Positions 17,701 to 27,110 are shown, numbered from the stretch's first letter. The stretch: DNA of 64,000 bases from Streptomyces sp. NBC_01335 (GCF_035953295.1 NZ_CP108370.1:6681001-6745000); one strand, 5' to 3'. The notes: generated from the sequence alone by a model not told the origin. Translations and numbers: made by a program.

Positions 17701-18477
17701 CAGCGCCTTGGAGAGGTCCTTCGCCGTCTGCTGGAGGATCGGGACGATCCGTTCCGTCGCCGCCTCCGTGACCCGTCCGGCCGGGCCCGAGATGGAGATC
17801 GCGGCGGCGGTGGGGGAGTCGGGCACGGCGACGGCCAGACACCGCACCCCGATCTCCTGCTCGTTGTCGTCGATGGCGTACCCGGCGTGGCGGACCTGCT
17901 CCAGCGCCTCCAGGAAGCCGTCCGGAGTGGTGATCGTCTTCTCGGTGGCGGCGGGCATCCCGGTGCGCGCCAGCAGTGCGCGTACCTCCTCGGGCGACGC
18001 GTGCGCCAGCAGCGCCTTGCCGACGCCCGTGGAGTGCGGCAGCACCCGGCGGCCCACCTCGGTGAACATCCGCATCGAGTGCTTCGAGGGCGCCTGCGCG
18101 ACGTACACCACCTCGTCGCCGTCGAGCAGCGCCATGTTGGCGGTCTCGCCGGTCTCCTCCACCAGGTGCTGGAGGTAGGGCCGCGCCCAGGTGCCGAGCA
18201 GCCGGGACGCCGACTCGCCCAGGCGGATGAGCCGGGGGCCCAGGGCGTAGCGGCGGTTGGGCTGCTGGCGTACGTAACCGCAGAGCACCAGGGTGCGCAT
18301 CAGGCGGTGGATGGTCGGCAGCGGCAGTCCGCTGGTCGTGGAGAGTTCGCTCAGGCCCACCTCGCCCCCGGCGTCCGCCATCCGCTCCAGCAGGTCGAAG
18401 GCGCGCTCCAGGGACTGCACCCCACCGCTGGAACCGGCGGTCTTGGAGTCGGAAGTGCTGGCGTCGGACGGCGGCAC
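17689..18477 (-). CDS. allR: IclR-family repressor of allantoin catabolism
   Basis: 262 residues: an N-terminal winged helix (about 22-80: SLERAFDLLERMADAGGEVG, LPTIHRLMRTLVLCGYV) and a C-terminal IclR effector domain (GETANMALLDGDEVVYVAQA, STGVGKALLAHASPEEVRA, CLAVAVPDSPTAAAISISGP). GTG 18477 is chosen over the longer reading frame because AAGGA sits 9 bp upstream. Divergent from allB and near aceB, matching the known S. coelicolor AllR, which represses allantoin genes and responds to glyoxylate-type intermediates. The last residues LGRV and the stop lie inside a palindromic repeat, so the C-terminus may have been altered by the element. Confidence 0.9.
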   Translation of the reverse strand: MPPSDASTSDSKTAGSSGGVQSLERAFDLLERMADAGGEVGLSELSTTSGLPLPTIHRLMRTLVLCGYVRQQPNRRYALGPRLIRLGESASRLLGTWARPYLQHLVEETGETANMALLDGDEVVYVAQAPSKHSMRMFTEVGRRVLPHSTGVGKALLAHASPEEVRALLARTGMPAATEKTITTPDGFLEALEQVRHAGYAIDDNEQEIGVRCLAVAVPDSPTAAAISISGPAGRVTEAATERIVPILQQTAKDLSKALGRV

Positions 18478-18833
18478 GTCAACGTTCCTTTCGAAGCGGG
18501 AGGCAAGGTAGCAGCGTACCGGGGCGGTCGCGGTCCGCGCACTGCTCGTGGCACGACGTATCTGCCGGTCAGAGGGGTGTTCCCGGCTGCCGCGGACAGG
18601 TCCGGGGAGCGTTTGCGGAGTGTCCGTCGCTCGCACGCGCATTCCGAAGTCCGGAAGACCGATTCTGTTTCACGGAAGTTTCCGCGTGTTTTCGCGTGCT
18701 CTCCCGGCGGGATCGGCGGGGGGCGCCCCGGCGGCGGAGGGGTCTTGACGGAGGGGAAACCCGCATGAAGACTCCTTCAACAGTTCGTTGAAATCGCTGA
18801 GATGTCCCGACGCAAGCGGAGCGAGGAGCACGG
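18478..18833. promoter_or_regulatory. allR-allB intergenic region with allB promoter and operator
   Basis: About 350 bp. A plus-strand promoter TTGACG (18745-18750), 17-bp spacer, AAGACT (18768-18773) is followed at once by the perfect palindrome TTCAACAGTTCGTTGAA (18776-18792), covering the expected start site. IclR-type repressors bind such 15-17-bp inverted repeats, so this is the best AllR operator candidate. Further left, ATTCCGAAGTCCGGAAG near 18641 and ACGGAAGTTTCCG near 18672 are other short dyads. Confidence 0.6.
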
Positions 18834-20225
18834 GTGTTCGGTGCGGACGTGCGGAAAGACCTGAACGCCGACGGGGACGAGGACGGGCGCACACACACCG
18901 GGCTGCTCCTGCGCTCGACCCGTGTCGTCACCCCCACGGGGACCCGCCCCGCCGCGGTCGCGGTCCTCGGCGGGAGGATCGAGTCGGTCCTCCCGTACGA
19001 CACCCACGTCCCACCGGGCGTCCGGCTGGAGGACCTCGGCGACCGGGCCCTCCTCCCCGGGCTCGTGGACACGCACGTCCACGTCAACGATCCGGGGCGC
19101 ACCGAGTGGGAGGGGTTCTGGACCGCCACCCGGGCGGCGGCGGCCGGAGGCATCACCACCCTCCTCGACATGCCGCTCAACTCCCTCCCCCCGACCACCA
19201 CCGTCCAGAACCTGAGGACCAAGCAGCGGGTCGCGGCCCCCAAGGCGCATGTGGACACCGGCTTCTGGGGCGGTGCGATCCCGGCGAACGCCAAGGACCT
19301 GCGCGCGCTCCACGAGGCCGGCGTCTTCGGGTTCAAGTGCTTCCTCTCCCCGTCCGGCGTCGAGGAGTTCCCGCACCTGGACCAGGAGGGGCTGGGGCGC
19401 TCGCTGGCCGAGATCGCGGGCTTCGGCGGGCTGCTCATCGTCCACGCCGAGGACCCCGGACACCTCGACACCGCCCCGCAACGCAGCGGCCCCGCCTACG
19501 CCGACTTCCTCGCCTCGCGCCCCCGGGCCGCCGAGAACGCCGCGATCGAGGGGCTGATCGCCCACGCGAGACGGCTGGACGCCCGCGTCCACGTCCTGCA
19601 CCTCTCGTCCGGCGACGCGCTGCCGCTGATCGCCGCCGCCCAACGCGAGGGCGTACGCGTCACGGTGGAGTCCTGCCCGCACTTCCTCACCCTCACCGCC
19701 GAGGAAGTGCCGGACGGGGCGACCGAGTTCAAATGCTGCCCGCCCATCCGGGAGGCGGCCAACCAGGACGCGCTGTGGCAGGGCCTCGCCGACGGGGTCA
19801 TCAGCTGCATCGTCTCCGACCACTCGCCGTGCACCACCGACCTCAAGACGCCCGACTTCGCGTCCGCGTGGGGCGGCATCTCCTCCCTCCAGCTGGGGCT
19901 GCCAGCCATCTGGACCGAGGCCCGCCGACGCGGCCACTCGCTCGACGACGTGGCGCGCTGGATGTCCACCGGCCCCGCCCTGCTCGCCGGGCTCGACCGG
20001 AAGGGCGCCATCGAACCCGGCCGCGACGCCGACTTCGCCGTACTCGACCCCGAGGCCACCTTCACCGTCGACCCGGCAGTGCTCCACCACCGCAACCGGG
20101 TCACCGCCTACGCGGGCCGCACCCTCCACGGCGTCGTCACCTCGACCTGGCTGCGCGGCGAACGGATCGTCCACGACGGCGTGTTCACCGAACCCTCCGG
20201 CCGCCTCCTCGAAAGGAACCACTGA
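18834..20225 (+). CDS. allB: Allantoinase
   Basis: Opens the hydantoin ring of allantoin to give allantoate; cytoplasmic, two metal ions. 463 residues of the cyclic amidohydrolase superfamily. The metal-binding HVHVNDPG is at 81-88, the bridging carboxylated lysine is expected at Lys168 in [11 protein letters not shown], His204 in [14 protein letters not shown] near 260 and the final Asp in IVSDHSPCT. The GTG start has a GAGGAG site 5 bp upstream. It is the first gene of the operon with allantoicase, 2 bp apart, and has the palindromic promoter described above. Confidence 0.96.
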   Translation: MFGADVRKDLNADGDEDGRTHTGLLLRSTRVVTPTGTRPAAVAVLGGRIESVLPYDTHVPPGVRLEDLGDRALLPGLVDTHVHVNDPGRTEWEGFWTATRAAAAGGITTLLDMPLNSLPPTTTVQNLRTKQRVAAPKAHVDTGFWGGAIPANAKDLRALHEAGVFGFKCFLSPSGVEEFPHLDQEGLGRSLAEIAGFGGLLIVHAEDPGHLDTAPQRSGPAYADFLASRPRAAENAAIEGLIAHARRLDARVHVLHLSSGDALPLIAAAQREGVRVTVESCPHFLTLTAEEVPDGATEFKCCPPIREAANQDALWQGLADGVISCIVSDHSPCTTDLKTPDFASAWGGISSLQLGLPAIWTEARRRGHSLDDVARWMSTGPALLAGLDRKGAIEPGRDADFAVLDPEATFTVDPAVLHHRNRVTAYAGRTLHGVVTSTWLRGERIVHDGVFTEPSGRLLERNH

Positions 20226-20227
20226 CC

Positions 20228-21367
20228 ATGACGGAGTCCGAGCCGCCGCGCTGGACCGGAGACGCCCTCCCCTACACGGGGGGCGACCCGTACGCCGACT
20301 ACCGCACCCCGGGCCCCGCCGGATTCCCCTTCGGCCACCTCGTGGACCTCGCCGGACGGCAGCTCGGCGCCGGGGTGATCGCCGCCAACGACGAGTTCTT
20401 CGCGGAGCGGGAGAACCTGCTGAAGCCGGGCCCCGCCGTCTTCGACCCCGAACGGTTCGGGCACAAGGGCAAGATCATGGACGGCTGGGAGACCCGCCGC
20501 CGACGCGGGGCGAGCGCCGACCGCCCGCACCCCGAGGACGACGACCACGACTGGGCGCTGGTACGGCTCGGCGCCCCCGGCATCGTGAGGGGGCTGGTCG
20601 TCGACACCGCCCACTTCCGCGGCAACTACCCCCGCGCCGTCTCCGTGGAGGCCACCGCGCTGCCGGGCTCGCCCTCGCCCGAGGAACTGCTGGCGCCGGA
20701 CGTGAAGTGGACGACGCTGGTACCCCGTACGGAGATCGCCGGCCACGCCGCCAACGGCTTCACGGTCTCCGCCGAACAGCGCTTCACCCACCTCCGCGTC
20801 AACCAGCACCCCGACGGCGGCATCGCCCGGCTGCGAGTCCACGGCGAGGTCGCCCCCGATCCCGCCTGGCTCACCGCGCTCGGCACCTTCGACCTGCTGG
20901 CCCTGGAGAACGGCGGCCGGGTCGAGGACGCCTCGGACCGCTTCTACTCCCCGGCCACCAACAGCATCCAGCCCGGCCGCTCCCGGCAGATGGACGACGG
21001 CTGGGAGACCCGCCGCCGCCGGGACCGGGGCAACGACTGGATCCGCTACACGCTGCCCGCGCAGGCGGAGATCCGGGCCGTGGAGATCGACACCGCCTAC
21101 CTCAAGGGCAACGCGGCCGGCTGGGCCACGCTCTCCCTGTGCGACGAGGCGGAGGGGGCGGACGAGGCGTGGACCGAGTTCCTGCCCCGGACCCGCCTCC
21201 AGCCCGACACCAACCATCGCTTCGTCCTGGAGACCCCGGTCCGCGCCACCCGGGTGCGCGTCGACATCTTCCCGGACGGCGGGATCTCCCGGCTCCGCCT
21301 CTTCGGCTCCCTCACCGGGACCGGAGCGAGCCGGCTGGCGGCCCGTCACCACGAGCTCGGGGGCTGA
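20228..21367 (+). CDS. alc: Allantoicase
   Basis: Hydrolyses allantoate to urea and ureidoglycolate. 379 residues made of two homologous jelly-roll halves: each carries KxMDxGWETRRRR (about residues 80-95 and 255-270), a VDTAHFRGN / IDTAYLKGN strand and the HPDGGIARLR / FPDGGISRLR block. This matches the allantoicase family over its full length. The ATG lies 2 bp after the allB stop, with AAAGGA inside the end of allB. The ureidoglycolate product yields urea and glyoxylate; glyoxylate is the substrate of the malate synthase encoded nearby. Confidence 0.95.
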   Translation: MTESEPPRWTGDALPYTGGDPYADYRTPGPAGFPFGHLVDLAGRQLGAGVIAANDEFFAERENLLKPGPAVFDPERFGHKGKIMDGWETRRRRGASADRPHPEDDDHDWALVRLGAPGIVRGLVVDTAHFRGNYPRAVSVEATALPGSPSPEELLAPDVKWTTLVPRTEIAGHAANGFTVSAEQRFTHLRVNQHPDGGIARLRVHGEVAPDPAWLTALGTFDLLALENGGRVEDASDRFYSPATNSIQPGRSRQMDDGWETRRRRDRGNDWIRYTLPAQAEIRAVEIDTAYLKGNAAGWATLSLCDEAEGADEAWTEFLPRTRLQPDTNHRFVLETPVRATRVRVDIFPDGGISRLRLFGSLTGTGASRLAARHHELGG

Positions 21368-21426
21368 CGCGGGGGCCGCGCGTCACGGAGACGGTGGGCG
21401 GTCCGGGGGCGCGGTCCCGAGCGCGG

Positions 21427-21996
21427 TCACTGCGCCGCGGGGAGGAGGGCGCTTATGGAGGGGTCGATCGTGGCCCCCTTGACGCATTCGTCGTCGAAGG
21501 CGGTCAGTTTGAGGGTGCGCCTTTCGGTGGACAGCCATTCCTCCATGACCAGGCTCCAGCCGAGCTTCTTGAAGACCGAATGAGTCATGTAGACCGTGCC
21601 GTCCTTGTGCTTCTCCGTCTGCTCGGTCGGGGACTTGGCCCAGCCGCGATCGATCAGTGCGGCCGCCAGGGCGTCCGTGCGCTTGGTGTCCTGGGTCTTG
21701 GCCTTCTCGAACGCCCGGTAGCTCACGGAGCACTCCTGCAGCGAGCCGGGCCGGGGCTCCGCTTCCGTTCGGGCCCAGTCCGGATCGTTCGGCGGGGCGC
21801 CTACGCCGGCGGTGATCCTGTTGAGCACCACGCGCATCTTCGCCCTGGTGACCGGGCCGGCGTCCTCCACCCCCGGCGCGGCCATGACGTTGGCGGGAAC
21901 CGCCTCCTCCTTACGGTCGGCTCCGTCGCCGCCGCAACCCGAGACACCCAGCACCACTGCCACCGCACCGGCGGCAGCCCACCCCACTCTGCTCAC
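21427..21996 (-). CDS. Putative lipoprotein
   Basis: 189 residues. Signal peptide with lipobox VSGC (Cys21), then a charged linker and a soluble domain with two further cysteines (LQECSVSYRAF, FDDECVKGA) that may pair. The pattern AKMRVVLNRITAGVGAPPND and LIDRGW is characteristic of a group of Streptomyces hypothetical lipoproteins, but no function is known. Single gene, convergent with the allantoin operon. The start is ATG 21996. Confidence 0.8.
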   Translation of the reverse strand: MSRVGWAAAGAVAVVLGVSGCGGDGADRKEEAVPANVMAAPGVEDAGPVTRAKMRVVLNRITAGVGAPPNDPDWARTEAEPRPGSLQECSVSYRAFEKAKTQDTKRTDALAAALIDRGWAKSPTEQTEKHKDGTVYMTHSVFKKLGWSLVMEEWLSTERRTLKLTAFDDECVKGATIDPSISALLPAAQ

Positions 21997-22222
21997 GTAC
22001 GTCCCCCCTCATGACACGGGGCCCATCTGCCCCGTGCGTCGGGGAAGTGTGCCACGAGCCACCGACGTTCCGTGGGCCGCCCCCAGCAGGTGAGGGGGGG
22101 CGAGAGCCGGCCCGGTGCGCCCGAACGGATCGGTACGGGACGGTATGTCACCCTGGTCGTGGTGCCGTCCGGCCCTCCGGCGCCCGGCGGCGCGTCACCG
22201 TACGTCCCGACCAGGAGCAGCC

Positions 22223-22552
22223 ATGATCTTCATCGCCGTCAAGTTCACCGTCCTCGTCGCCGAGCGCGACAACTGGCTCCCCGCGATGGAGGAGTTCACC
22301 CTCGCCACCCGCTCCGAGCCGGGGAACCTGTTCTTCGACTGGTCGTACAGCGTGGAGAACCCGAACCAGTTCGTCCTGCTCGAAGCGTTCGCTTCGGCGG
22401 AGGCGGGCGAGGCGCACGTGAAGTCCGACCACTTCCAGGCCGCCATCAAGACGATGTCGTCCCTGGTCGCCGAGGTCCCCGAGATCATCAACGTCGAGGT
22501 CCCCGGCGAGGGCTGGTCCCGGATGGGCGAGGTCGCGCCGGTCAACCGGTGA
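22223..22552 (+). CDS. Antibiotic biosynthesis monooxygenase domain protein
   Basis: 109 residues, one ABM (dimeric alpha-beta barrel) domain of the YgiN/LsrG quinol monooxygenase type: IFIAVKFTVLVAERDNW, SEPGNLFFDWSYSVENP, FVLLEAFASAEAGEAHVKS and HFQAAI. The conserved His in the AHVKSDHFQ block is present. AGGAG lies 6 bp before the ATG. Such enzymes oxidise quinols or small aromatics without cofactor; substrate unknown. Convergent with an aldo/keto reductase. Confidence 0.88.
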   Translation: MIFIAVKFTVLVAERDNWLPAMEEFTLATRSEPGNLFFDWSYSVENPNQFVLLEAFASAEAGEAHVKSDHFQAAIKTMSSLVAEVPEIINVEVPGEGWSRMGEVAPVNR

Positions 22553-22580
22553 CGACGACCGGTGACGGGTGACCGGTTGA
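22542..22580. terminator. Inverted repeat at a convergent 3' junction
   Basis: 9-bp arms TCAACCGGT (22542-22550) and ACCGGTTGA (22572-22580). The left arm includes the end of the ABM gene. Probably a terminator for that gene. Confidence 0.45.
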
Positions 22581-22632
22581 TCGCCGGTGCGGGTACGGGC
22601 GCCCGGCGCCCCTGCCGGGGCCGGCCGGCGGG

Positions 22633-23463
22633 TCAGAACTCCTCGTGGTCGTCCGGGTCGCCGCCGAACCGGTGCTGCTTCCCCGAGCCGATCCGGTCCA
22701 GCTGGTCCGGCGTCAGCTCGAAGCCGAACAGGTCCAGGTTCTCCCGCTGCCGCCCCGGGTCGGCCGACTTGGGGATCGGCACCACCCCCAGCTGGGTGTG
22801 CCACCGCAGCACCACCTGACCGGGCGTCACCCCGTGCTCGCGGGCGATCGCCACGGTCTCCGGCGCCTCCAGCACCTCGCGGCCCCGCGCCAGCGGACTC
22901 CACGCCTCCGTCACGATGCCCTTCGCCGCGTGCACCTCCCTCAACTCGTCCTGGGGGAGCAGCGGATGCAGCTCGATCTGGTTGACCGCGGGCACCACGC
23001 CGGTCTCCCGTTCCAGCCGGTCGAGCTGCGCGGGGGTGAAGTTCGAGACGCCGATGGAGCGGACGAGCCCGTCCTCGCGGAGCTTGATCATCGCCTTCCA
23101 GGTGTCCACGTACTTGTCCACGCGCGGCAGTGGCCAGTGGATGAGGTAGAGGTCGACGTACTCGACGTCGAGCGCGGCCCGCGACTCCTCGAAGGAGGCC
23201 AGCGTCTCCTCGTAGCCGTGGTGACGGCCGGGCACCTTGGTGGTGACGGTGATCTCCTCGCGCGGCACCCCGCTGCGGGCGATGCCGCGGCCGGTGCCGC
23301 GCTCGTTGCCGTAGTTCTTCGCCGAGTCGACGAGCCGGTAGCCGAGGCCCAGCGCCCCGGCGACCGCCTTCTCCGCCTCGTCGTCGTCCAGGGGGTACGT
23401 GCCGAGACCGACCGCCGGGAGGGTGCGGTGGTCCAGCAGGGGGAGCTGGGGGACGGCGCTCAT
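22633..23463 (-). CDS. Aldo/keto reductase
   Basis: 276 residues, NADPH-dependent oxidoreductase of the AKR5-like group (2,5-diketo-D-gluconate reductase type). TIM barrel with the catalytic tetrad visible: Asp in YRLVDSAKNYGNE (the usual Tyr follows in the same motif), Lys in VTTKVPG and His in LYLIHWPLP. Cofactor-binding signatures are GVSNFTPAQLDRL and VPIPKSADPGRQRENL. The start is ATG 23463, with AAGGA 6 bp upstream; the longer frame to 23847 runs through tandem repeats and is rejected. Substrate cannot be told from sequence. Confidence 0.92.
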   Translation of the reverse strand: MSAVPQLPLLDHRTLPAVGLGTYPLDDDEAEKAVAGALGLGYRLVDSAKNYGNERGTGRGIARSGVPREEITVTTKVPGRHHGYEETLASFEESRAALDVEYVDLYLIHWPLPRVDKYVDTWKAMIKLREDGLVRSIGVSNFTPAQLDRLERETGVVPAVNQIELHPLLPQDELREVHAAKGIVTEAWSPLARGREVLEAPETVAIAREHGVTPGQVVLRWHTQLGVVPIPKSADPGRQRENLDLFGFELTPDQLDRIGSGKQHRFGGDPDDHEEF

Positions 23464-23824
23464 GATCGTCCTTTCCGTGATCCGTGTGTGGTGATCATCC
23501 GTAGGTCCGTGATCCGTAGGTCCGTGATCCGTTTGTCCGCGAACCGGGATCCCGAATCCGTGACCCGTGTCCGTGTCCGTGATCCGTGCGGTCCCGCCAG
23601 CGTAGGACGCCCGGTGGCTCCGGGCAGGTCGCGGCGGCGGGGGACCGTGCGGGGCGGGGGAGCGGCGGGCGGGGGCCGGGCGAACGGGTGACCACGGCCC
23701 GGCCCAAGACGCGGGTTCCGCGCGGCGGCGGCGGCGGGTAGCGTGAGCCGGTCGGTGTGCGAGCCAGCGAGGTCTCCACGCTTGTTTCCCGTCGTGGAGA
23801 ACCCGGAAGTACCAGGAGTGCCAG
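23464..23824. repeat. Intergenic tandem repeats between reductase and EamA gene
   Basis: About 360 bp without a gene. From about 23475 to 23595 the motif GTCCGTGATCCGTAG recurs in whole or part (CCGTGATCC six times, GTCCGTG and CCGTGTCCG variants). Nearer the EamA start, arms TCTCCACG (23773-23780) and CGTGGAGA (23793-23800) form an 8-bp inverted repeat that may act in its leader. Confidence 0.75.
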
Positions 23825-24739
23825 GTGTCCGCTGTCGCCGTGCCCACCGCCGCCCCGTCCCGCCCCGCCTGGGCGACCGACCTGCCCGTCCTGGCGGTCG
23901 CCGTCGTCTGGGGAGCGAGCTACCTCGCCGCCAAGGGCATCACCACCCCGGGGACCGTCGTCGCGGTCCTCGTGCTGCGCTTCGCGATCGTGCTGCCCGT
24001 GCTGGTCGTCGCCGGAGCGCGCGGGCTGAAGGCGCTGACGGCGGCCCAGTGGCGGGGCGCCGGGCTGCTCGGGCTGGTCCTCAGCGGGATCTTCCTGCTG
24101 GAGACGTACGGGATCGTGCACACCTCGGCCACCAACGCCGGGCTCATCATCAGCCTCACCATGATCTTCACCCCGCTCGCGGAGTCGGCCGTCACCCGCA
24201 CCCGGCCGACCGGCCGCTTCCTCCTCGCCGCCGGGCTCTCCGTCCTGGGCGTGGTGCTGCTGACGCAGGGCGGAGGGTTCACCAGCCCGTCCGGCGGTGA
24301 TCTGCTGATGCTGCTCGCCGCCCTCGCCCGTACGGTCCACGTCCTCGCGATGGCCCGGATCAAGGCCGTCCAGTCGGCCGACTCGCTCTCCCTGACCACG
24401 GTCCAACTGGGCGGCGCGGTCGCCGTCTTCGCCGTGCTCGCCGCCGTGCCCGGGACCGGCTCCGCGCCCTGGACGGTGGCCGCCGGTTTCGGCGTCGCCG
24501 AGTGGGCCGGACTGCTGTTCCTCGCCGCCTTCTGCACGCTCTTCGCGTTCTTCGTCCAGATGTGGGCGGTCCGGCGCACCTCGCCGTCCCGGGTCAGCCT
24601 GCTGCTCGGCACCGAACCCCTGTGGGCCGCCGCCGTCGGCATCGCCATCGGGGGCGAGCGGCTCGGGATCCTCGGGGCGGTGGGCGCCGTGCTGGTCCTG
24701 GCCGGAACGGCCTGGGGGCGGCGCGGCGCACAGGCCTGA
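23825..24739 (+). CDS. EamA-family (DMT) transporter
   Basis: 304 residues, ten hydrophobic helices in two EamA repeats. First repeat: DLPVLAVAVVWGASYLAAKG, TNAGLIISLTMIFTPLAE. Second repeat: DLLMLLAALARTVHVLAMAR, and SRVSLLLGTEPLWAAAVG before the last helix. The family exports amino acids, nucleosides or drugs; the substrate here is unknown. GTG start with AGGAG about 7 bp upstream. It is followed after 155 bp by a P450 gene on the same strand, so export of a P450 product is possible but unsupported. Confidence 0.9.
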   Translation: MSAVAVPTAAPSRPAWATDLPVLAVAVVWGASYLAAKGITTPGTVVAVLVLRFAIVLPVLVVAGARGLKALTAAQWRGAGLLGLVLSGIFLLETYGIVHTSATNAGLIISLTMIFTPLAESAVTRTRPTGRFLLAAGLSVLGVVLLTQGGGFTSPSGGDLLMLLAALARTVHVLAMARIKAVQSADSLSLTTVQLGGAVAVFAVLAAVPGTGSAPWTVAAGFGVAEWAGLLFLAAFCTLFAFFVQMWAVRRTSPSRVSLLLGTEPLWAAAVGIAIGGERLGILGAVGAVLVLAGTAWGRRGAQA

Positions 24740-24894
24740 ACCGGCCACGCCCGACCGCGTCCGCCGGCCGGAGGGTTGGAACACCCAGCGCCGAGGTAGG
24801 GACTCGCACGGGGGCGCGGCCGCTCCCGTTGTTGTCACGCGCCGGCCACGGCCCGCACCCGGTCGACGCGGCCCGGCCTCCGAAAGGAACCGCA

Positions 24895-26091
24895 GTGACC
24901 ACCGACGCGATACTGGATCTGGGCGCACTCGGCGAGTCGTTCACCCGCGACCCGTACCCCTACTACGCCGAACTCCGCGCCAGGGGACCGGTCCACCGGG
25001 TGGTCCTGCCCGGCGGCACGCCCGCCTGGCTCGTGGTGGGGTACGAAGCCGGGCGCGAACTCCTCGCCGACCAGCGGCTGTCCAAGGCGTGGAGGAACGC
25101 CTCACCGCTCCTCAACCTCCAGCAGATGACGGCCGGACCGTCGATGCTCAGCTCCGACGCCCCGGACCACACCCGGCTCCGCAAGCTGGTGAGCCGCGAG
25201 TTCACGCCACGCCGGATGGAACAACTCGTCCCGCGCGTCCAGCGCATGACGGACGATCTGCTGGACGCGATGCTCGCGGAGCCTGACCGCCGCACCGATC
25301 TCGTCGACGCCCTGTCGTTCCCGCTGCCCATGGCGGTGATCTGCGAACTGCTCGGCGTGCCCGACATGGACCGGGTGAGCTTCAGGGAGTGGTCCAACAC
25401 CGCCCTCTCCTCCACCGACGCCGAGGCGCGCCGCACCGCCGTCACCTCGATGAACGCCTACATCGCCACGCTGCTCGACGAGAAGCGCAAGCAGCCGGGC
25501 GACGACCTGATGAGCGCGCTCATCCACACCGCCGACGAGGAGGGGGACCGGCTCTCCGGTGACGAACTGGCGGGCATGGCATGGCTGTTGCTCGTCGCCG
25601 GTCATGAGACCACGGTCAACCTCATCACCAACGGGATGCTTCATCTCCTCGCCCACCCCGACCAGTTGGCGGCCCTGCGCGCCGACCCCGGACTGCTCGG
25701 CAACGCGGTGGAGGAGATCCTGCGCTACGACAGCCCCGTCGAGACCCCCACGTTCCGCTTCACCACCGGGCCGCTCGCCGTCGGCGGCGACGTGATCCCG
25801 GGCGGTGGTGAGCTCGTCCTCGTCGCGTTGGCGGACGCCAACCGGGACCCCGCCCGTTTCGAGGGCGCGGAACGCTTCGACATCACCCGCGACGCACGCG
25901 GCCACATCTCCTTCGGCCACGGCATCCACTACTGCCTCGGCGCACCGCTCGCCCGCGTCGAGGCGAGGGTGGCGATCGGCTCGCTGCTGGCGCGTTGCCC
26001 CGGCCTGCGGCTGGACACCGATCCGGAGCGGCTCACCTGGCGTACGGGGATGCTGATCCGGGGCCCCGAGCACCTGCCGATCGCCTGGTAG
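24895..26091 (+). CDS. Cytochrome P450
   Basis: 398-residue soluble bacterial P450 (CYP107/CYP105-like class). Landmarks: I-helix AGHETT at 235-240, the ExxR motif in EEILRYDSP (Glu274, Arg277), PERF-like FEGAERFDITRD, and the haem loop FGHGIHYCLGAPLAR with the axial Cys347. No fused reductase or ferredoxin, and no ferredoxin gene alongside, so electrons must come from elsewhere. GTG start 24895 is preceded by AAAGGA; the longer frame overlaps the exporter. Its substrate is unknown: no biosynthetic cluster surrounds it. Confidence 0.95.
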   Translation: MTTDAILDLGALGESFTRDPYPYYAELRARGPVHRVVLPGGTPAWLVVGYEAGRELLADQRLSKAWRNASPLLNLQQMTAGPSMLSSDAPDHTRLRKLVSREFTPRRMEQLVPRVQRMTDDLLDAMLAEPDRRTDLVDALSFPLPMAVICELLGVPDMDRVSFREWSNTALSSTDAEARRTAVTSMNAYIATLLDEKRKQPGDDLMSALIHTADEEGDRLSGDELAGMAWLLLVAGHETTVNLITNGMLHLLAHPDQLAALRADPGLLGNAVEEILRYDSPVETPTFRFTTGPLAVGGDVIPGGGELVLVALADANRDPARFEGAERFDITRDARGHISFGHGIHYCLGAPLARVEARVAIGSLLARCPGLRLDTDPERLTWRTGMLIRGPEHLPIAW

Positions 26092-26108
26092 GCCGCCGGG
26101 GCCGGGGG

Positions 26109-27110
26109 TCAGCCGCCGGGGATCTCGGCGAGCGTCACCGGGCGCCGCTCCCGCCGTGAGCGCTCGCACGCCTCGGCGACCCGCAGCGCCGCCAGGGCCT
26201 CCCGGGCGTCGCACGGGTTGTCGGCCCGGCCCGCCGCCAGCCGGAGGAAGGCGTCGAGCTCCGCCTCGTACGCCGGGGCGAACCGCTCCAGGAAACCGGG
26301 CCAGGCCTTCAGCGGCGCGTCCGGGCCGCCCGGTTCCACCGAGGTGAGCGGGGTGCGGTCGTCCAGGCCCACCGCGATCTGGTCCAGGTCGCCCGCCAGC
26401 TCCATCCGTACGTCGTACCCGGCACCGTTGCACCGGGTCGCCGTGGCCGTCACCAGGGTCCGGTCGTCCAGGGTCAGCAGGGCGGCGGCCGTCGACACGT
26501 CCCCCGCCTCGCGGAAGGCCGCCGGCCCCGCGTCCGACCCGGTGGCGTACACCTCGGTGACCTCCCGGCCGGTCACCCACCGCACCATGTCGAAGTCGTG
26601 GATGAGGCAGTCGCGGAAGAGCCCGCCGGAGAGCGGGAGGTACGCGGCCGGCGGCGGGGCGGGGTCGGAGGTGACGGCCCGCACCGTGTGCAGCCGGCCG
26701 AGCCGGCCCTCGCGGACCGCCTCGCGCGCGGCGAGGTACCCGGCGTCGAAGCGGCGCATGAAGCCGAGCTGGAGGACCGAGCCCGCGGCCTCCACCTCCG
26801 CCAGCGCGGCGAGCGTCCCCGGCAGGTCCAGGGCGACCGGCTTCTCGCAGAACGCGGGCAGCCCCGCCCGCGCCGCCCGGCCGATCAGACCGGCGTGGGC
26901 GGCCGTCGCGGAGGCGATCACCACCGCGTCCACCCCGCCCGCGAACACCTCGTCGACCTCCACCGCGGTACCGCCCGTACGCGCCGCTGCCGCCGCCGCG
27001 CGCGCCGGGTCGGCGTCCGCCACCAGCAGCGACTCCACCGCCGGATGACGGCTGAGCGCCACCGCGTGGAAAGTGCCGATACGTCCCGTTCCGACCAGTC
27101 CGATACGCAT
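26109..27110 (-). CDS. Gfo/Idh/MocA-family oxidoreductase (inositol dehydrogenase-like)
   Basis: 333 residues. N-terminal Rossmann fold MRIGLVGTGRIGTFHAVAL, the EKPVALD signature (lysine of the active site), then the C-terminal alpha/beta domain with GGLFRDCLIHDFDMVRW holding the expected catalytic Asp and His. This arrangement is typical of myo-inositol 2-dehydrogenase-type enzymes. It is divergent from a sugar ABC transporter with an inositol/ribose-type binding protein, which supports a role in oxidising the imported sugar or cyclitol. Exact substrate not determinable. Confidence 0.9.
   Translation of the reverse strand: MRIGLVGTGRIGTFHAVALSRHPAVESLLVADADPARAAAAAARTGGTAVEVDEVFAGGVDAVVIASATAAHAGLIGRAARAGLPAFCEKPVALDLPGTLAALAEVEAAGSVLQLGFMRRFDAGYLAAREAVREGRLGRLHTVRAVTSDPAPPPAAYLPLSGGLFRDCLIHDFDMVRWVTGREVTEVYATGSDAGPAAFREAGDVSTAAALLTLDDRTLVTATATRCNGAGYDVRMELAGDLDQIAVGLDDRTPLTSVEPGGPDAPLKAWPGFLERFAPAYEAELDAFLRLAAGRADNPCDAREALAALRVAEACERSRRERRPVTLAEIPGG

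Noticed and set aside
17151-18178. Several open frames of 90-320 codons across the 17.2-17.7 kb repeats
   Set aside because: Frames recur with each palindromic unit and on both strands, and show no domain or ribosome site.
24895-27110. A biosynthetic gene cluster around the P450, exporter and oxidoreductase
   Set aside because: No synthase, tailoring set or pathway regulator is adjacent, and the oxidoreductase is convergent with the P450.
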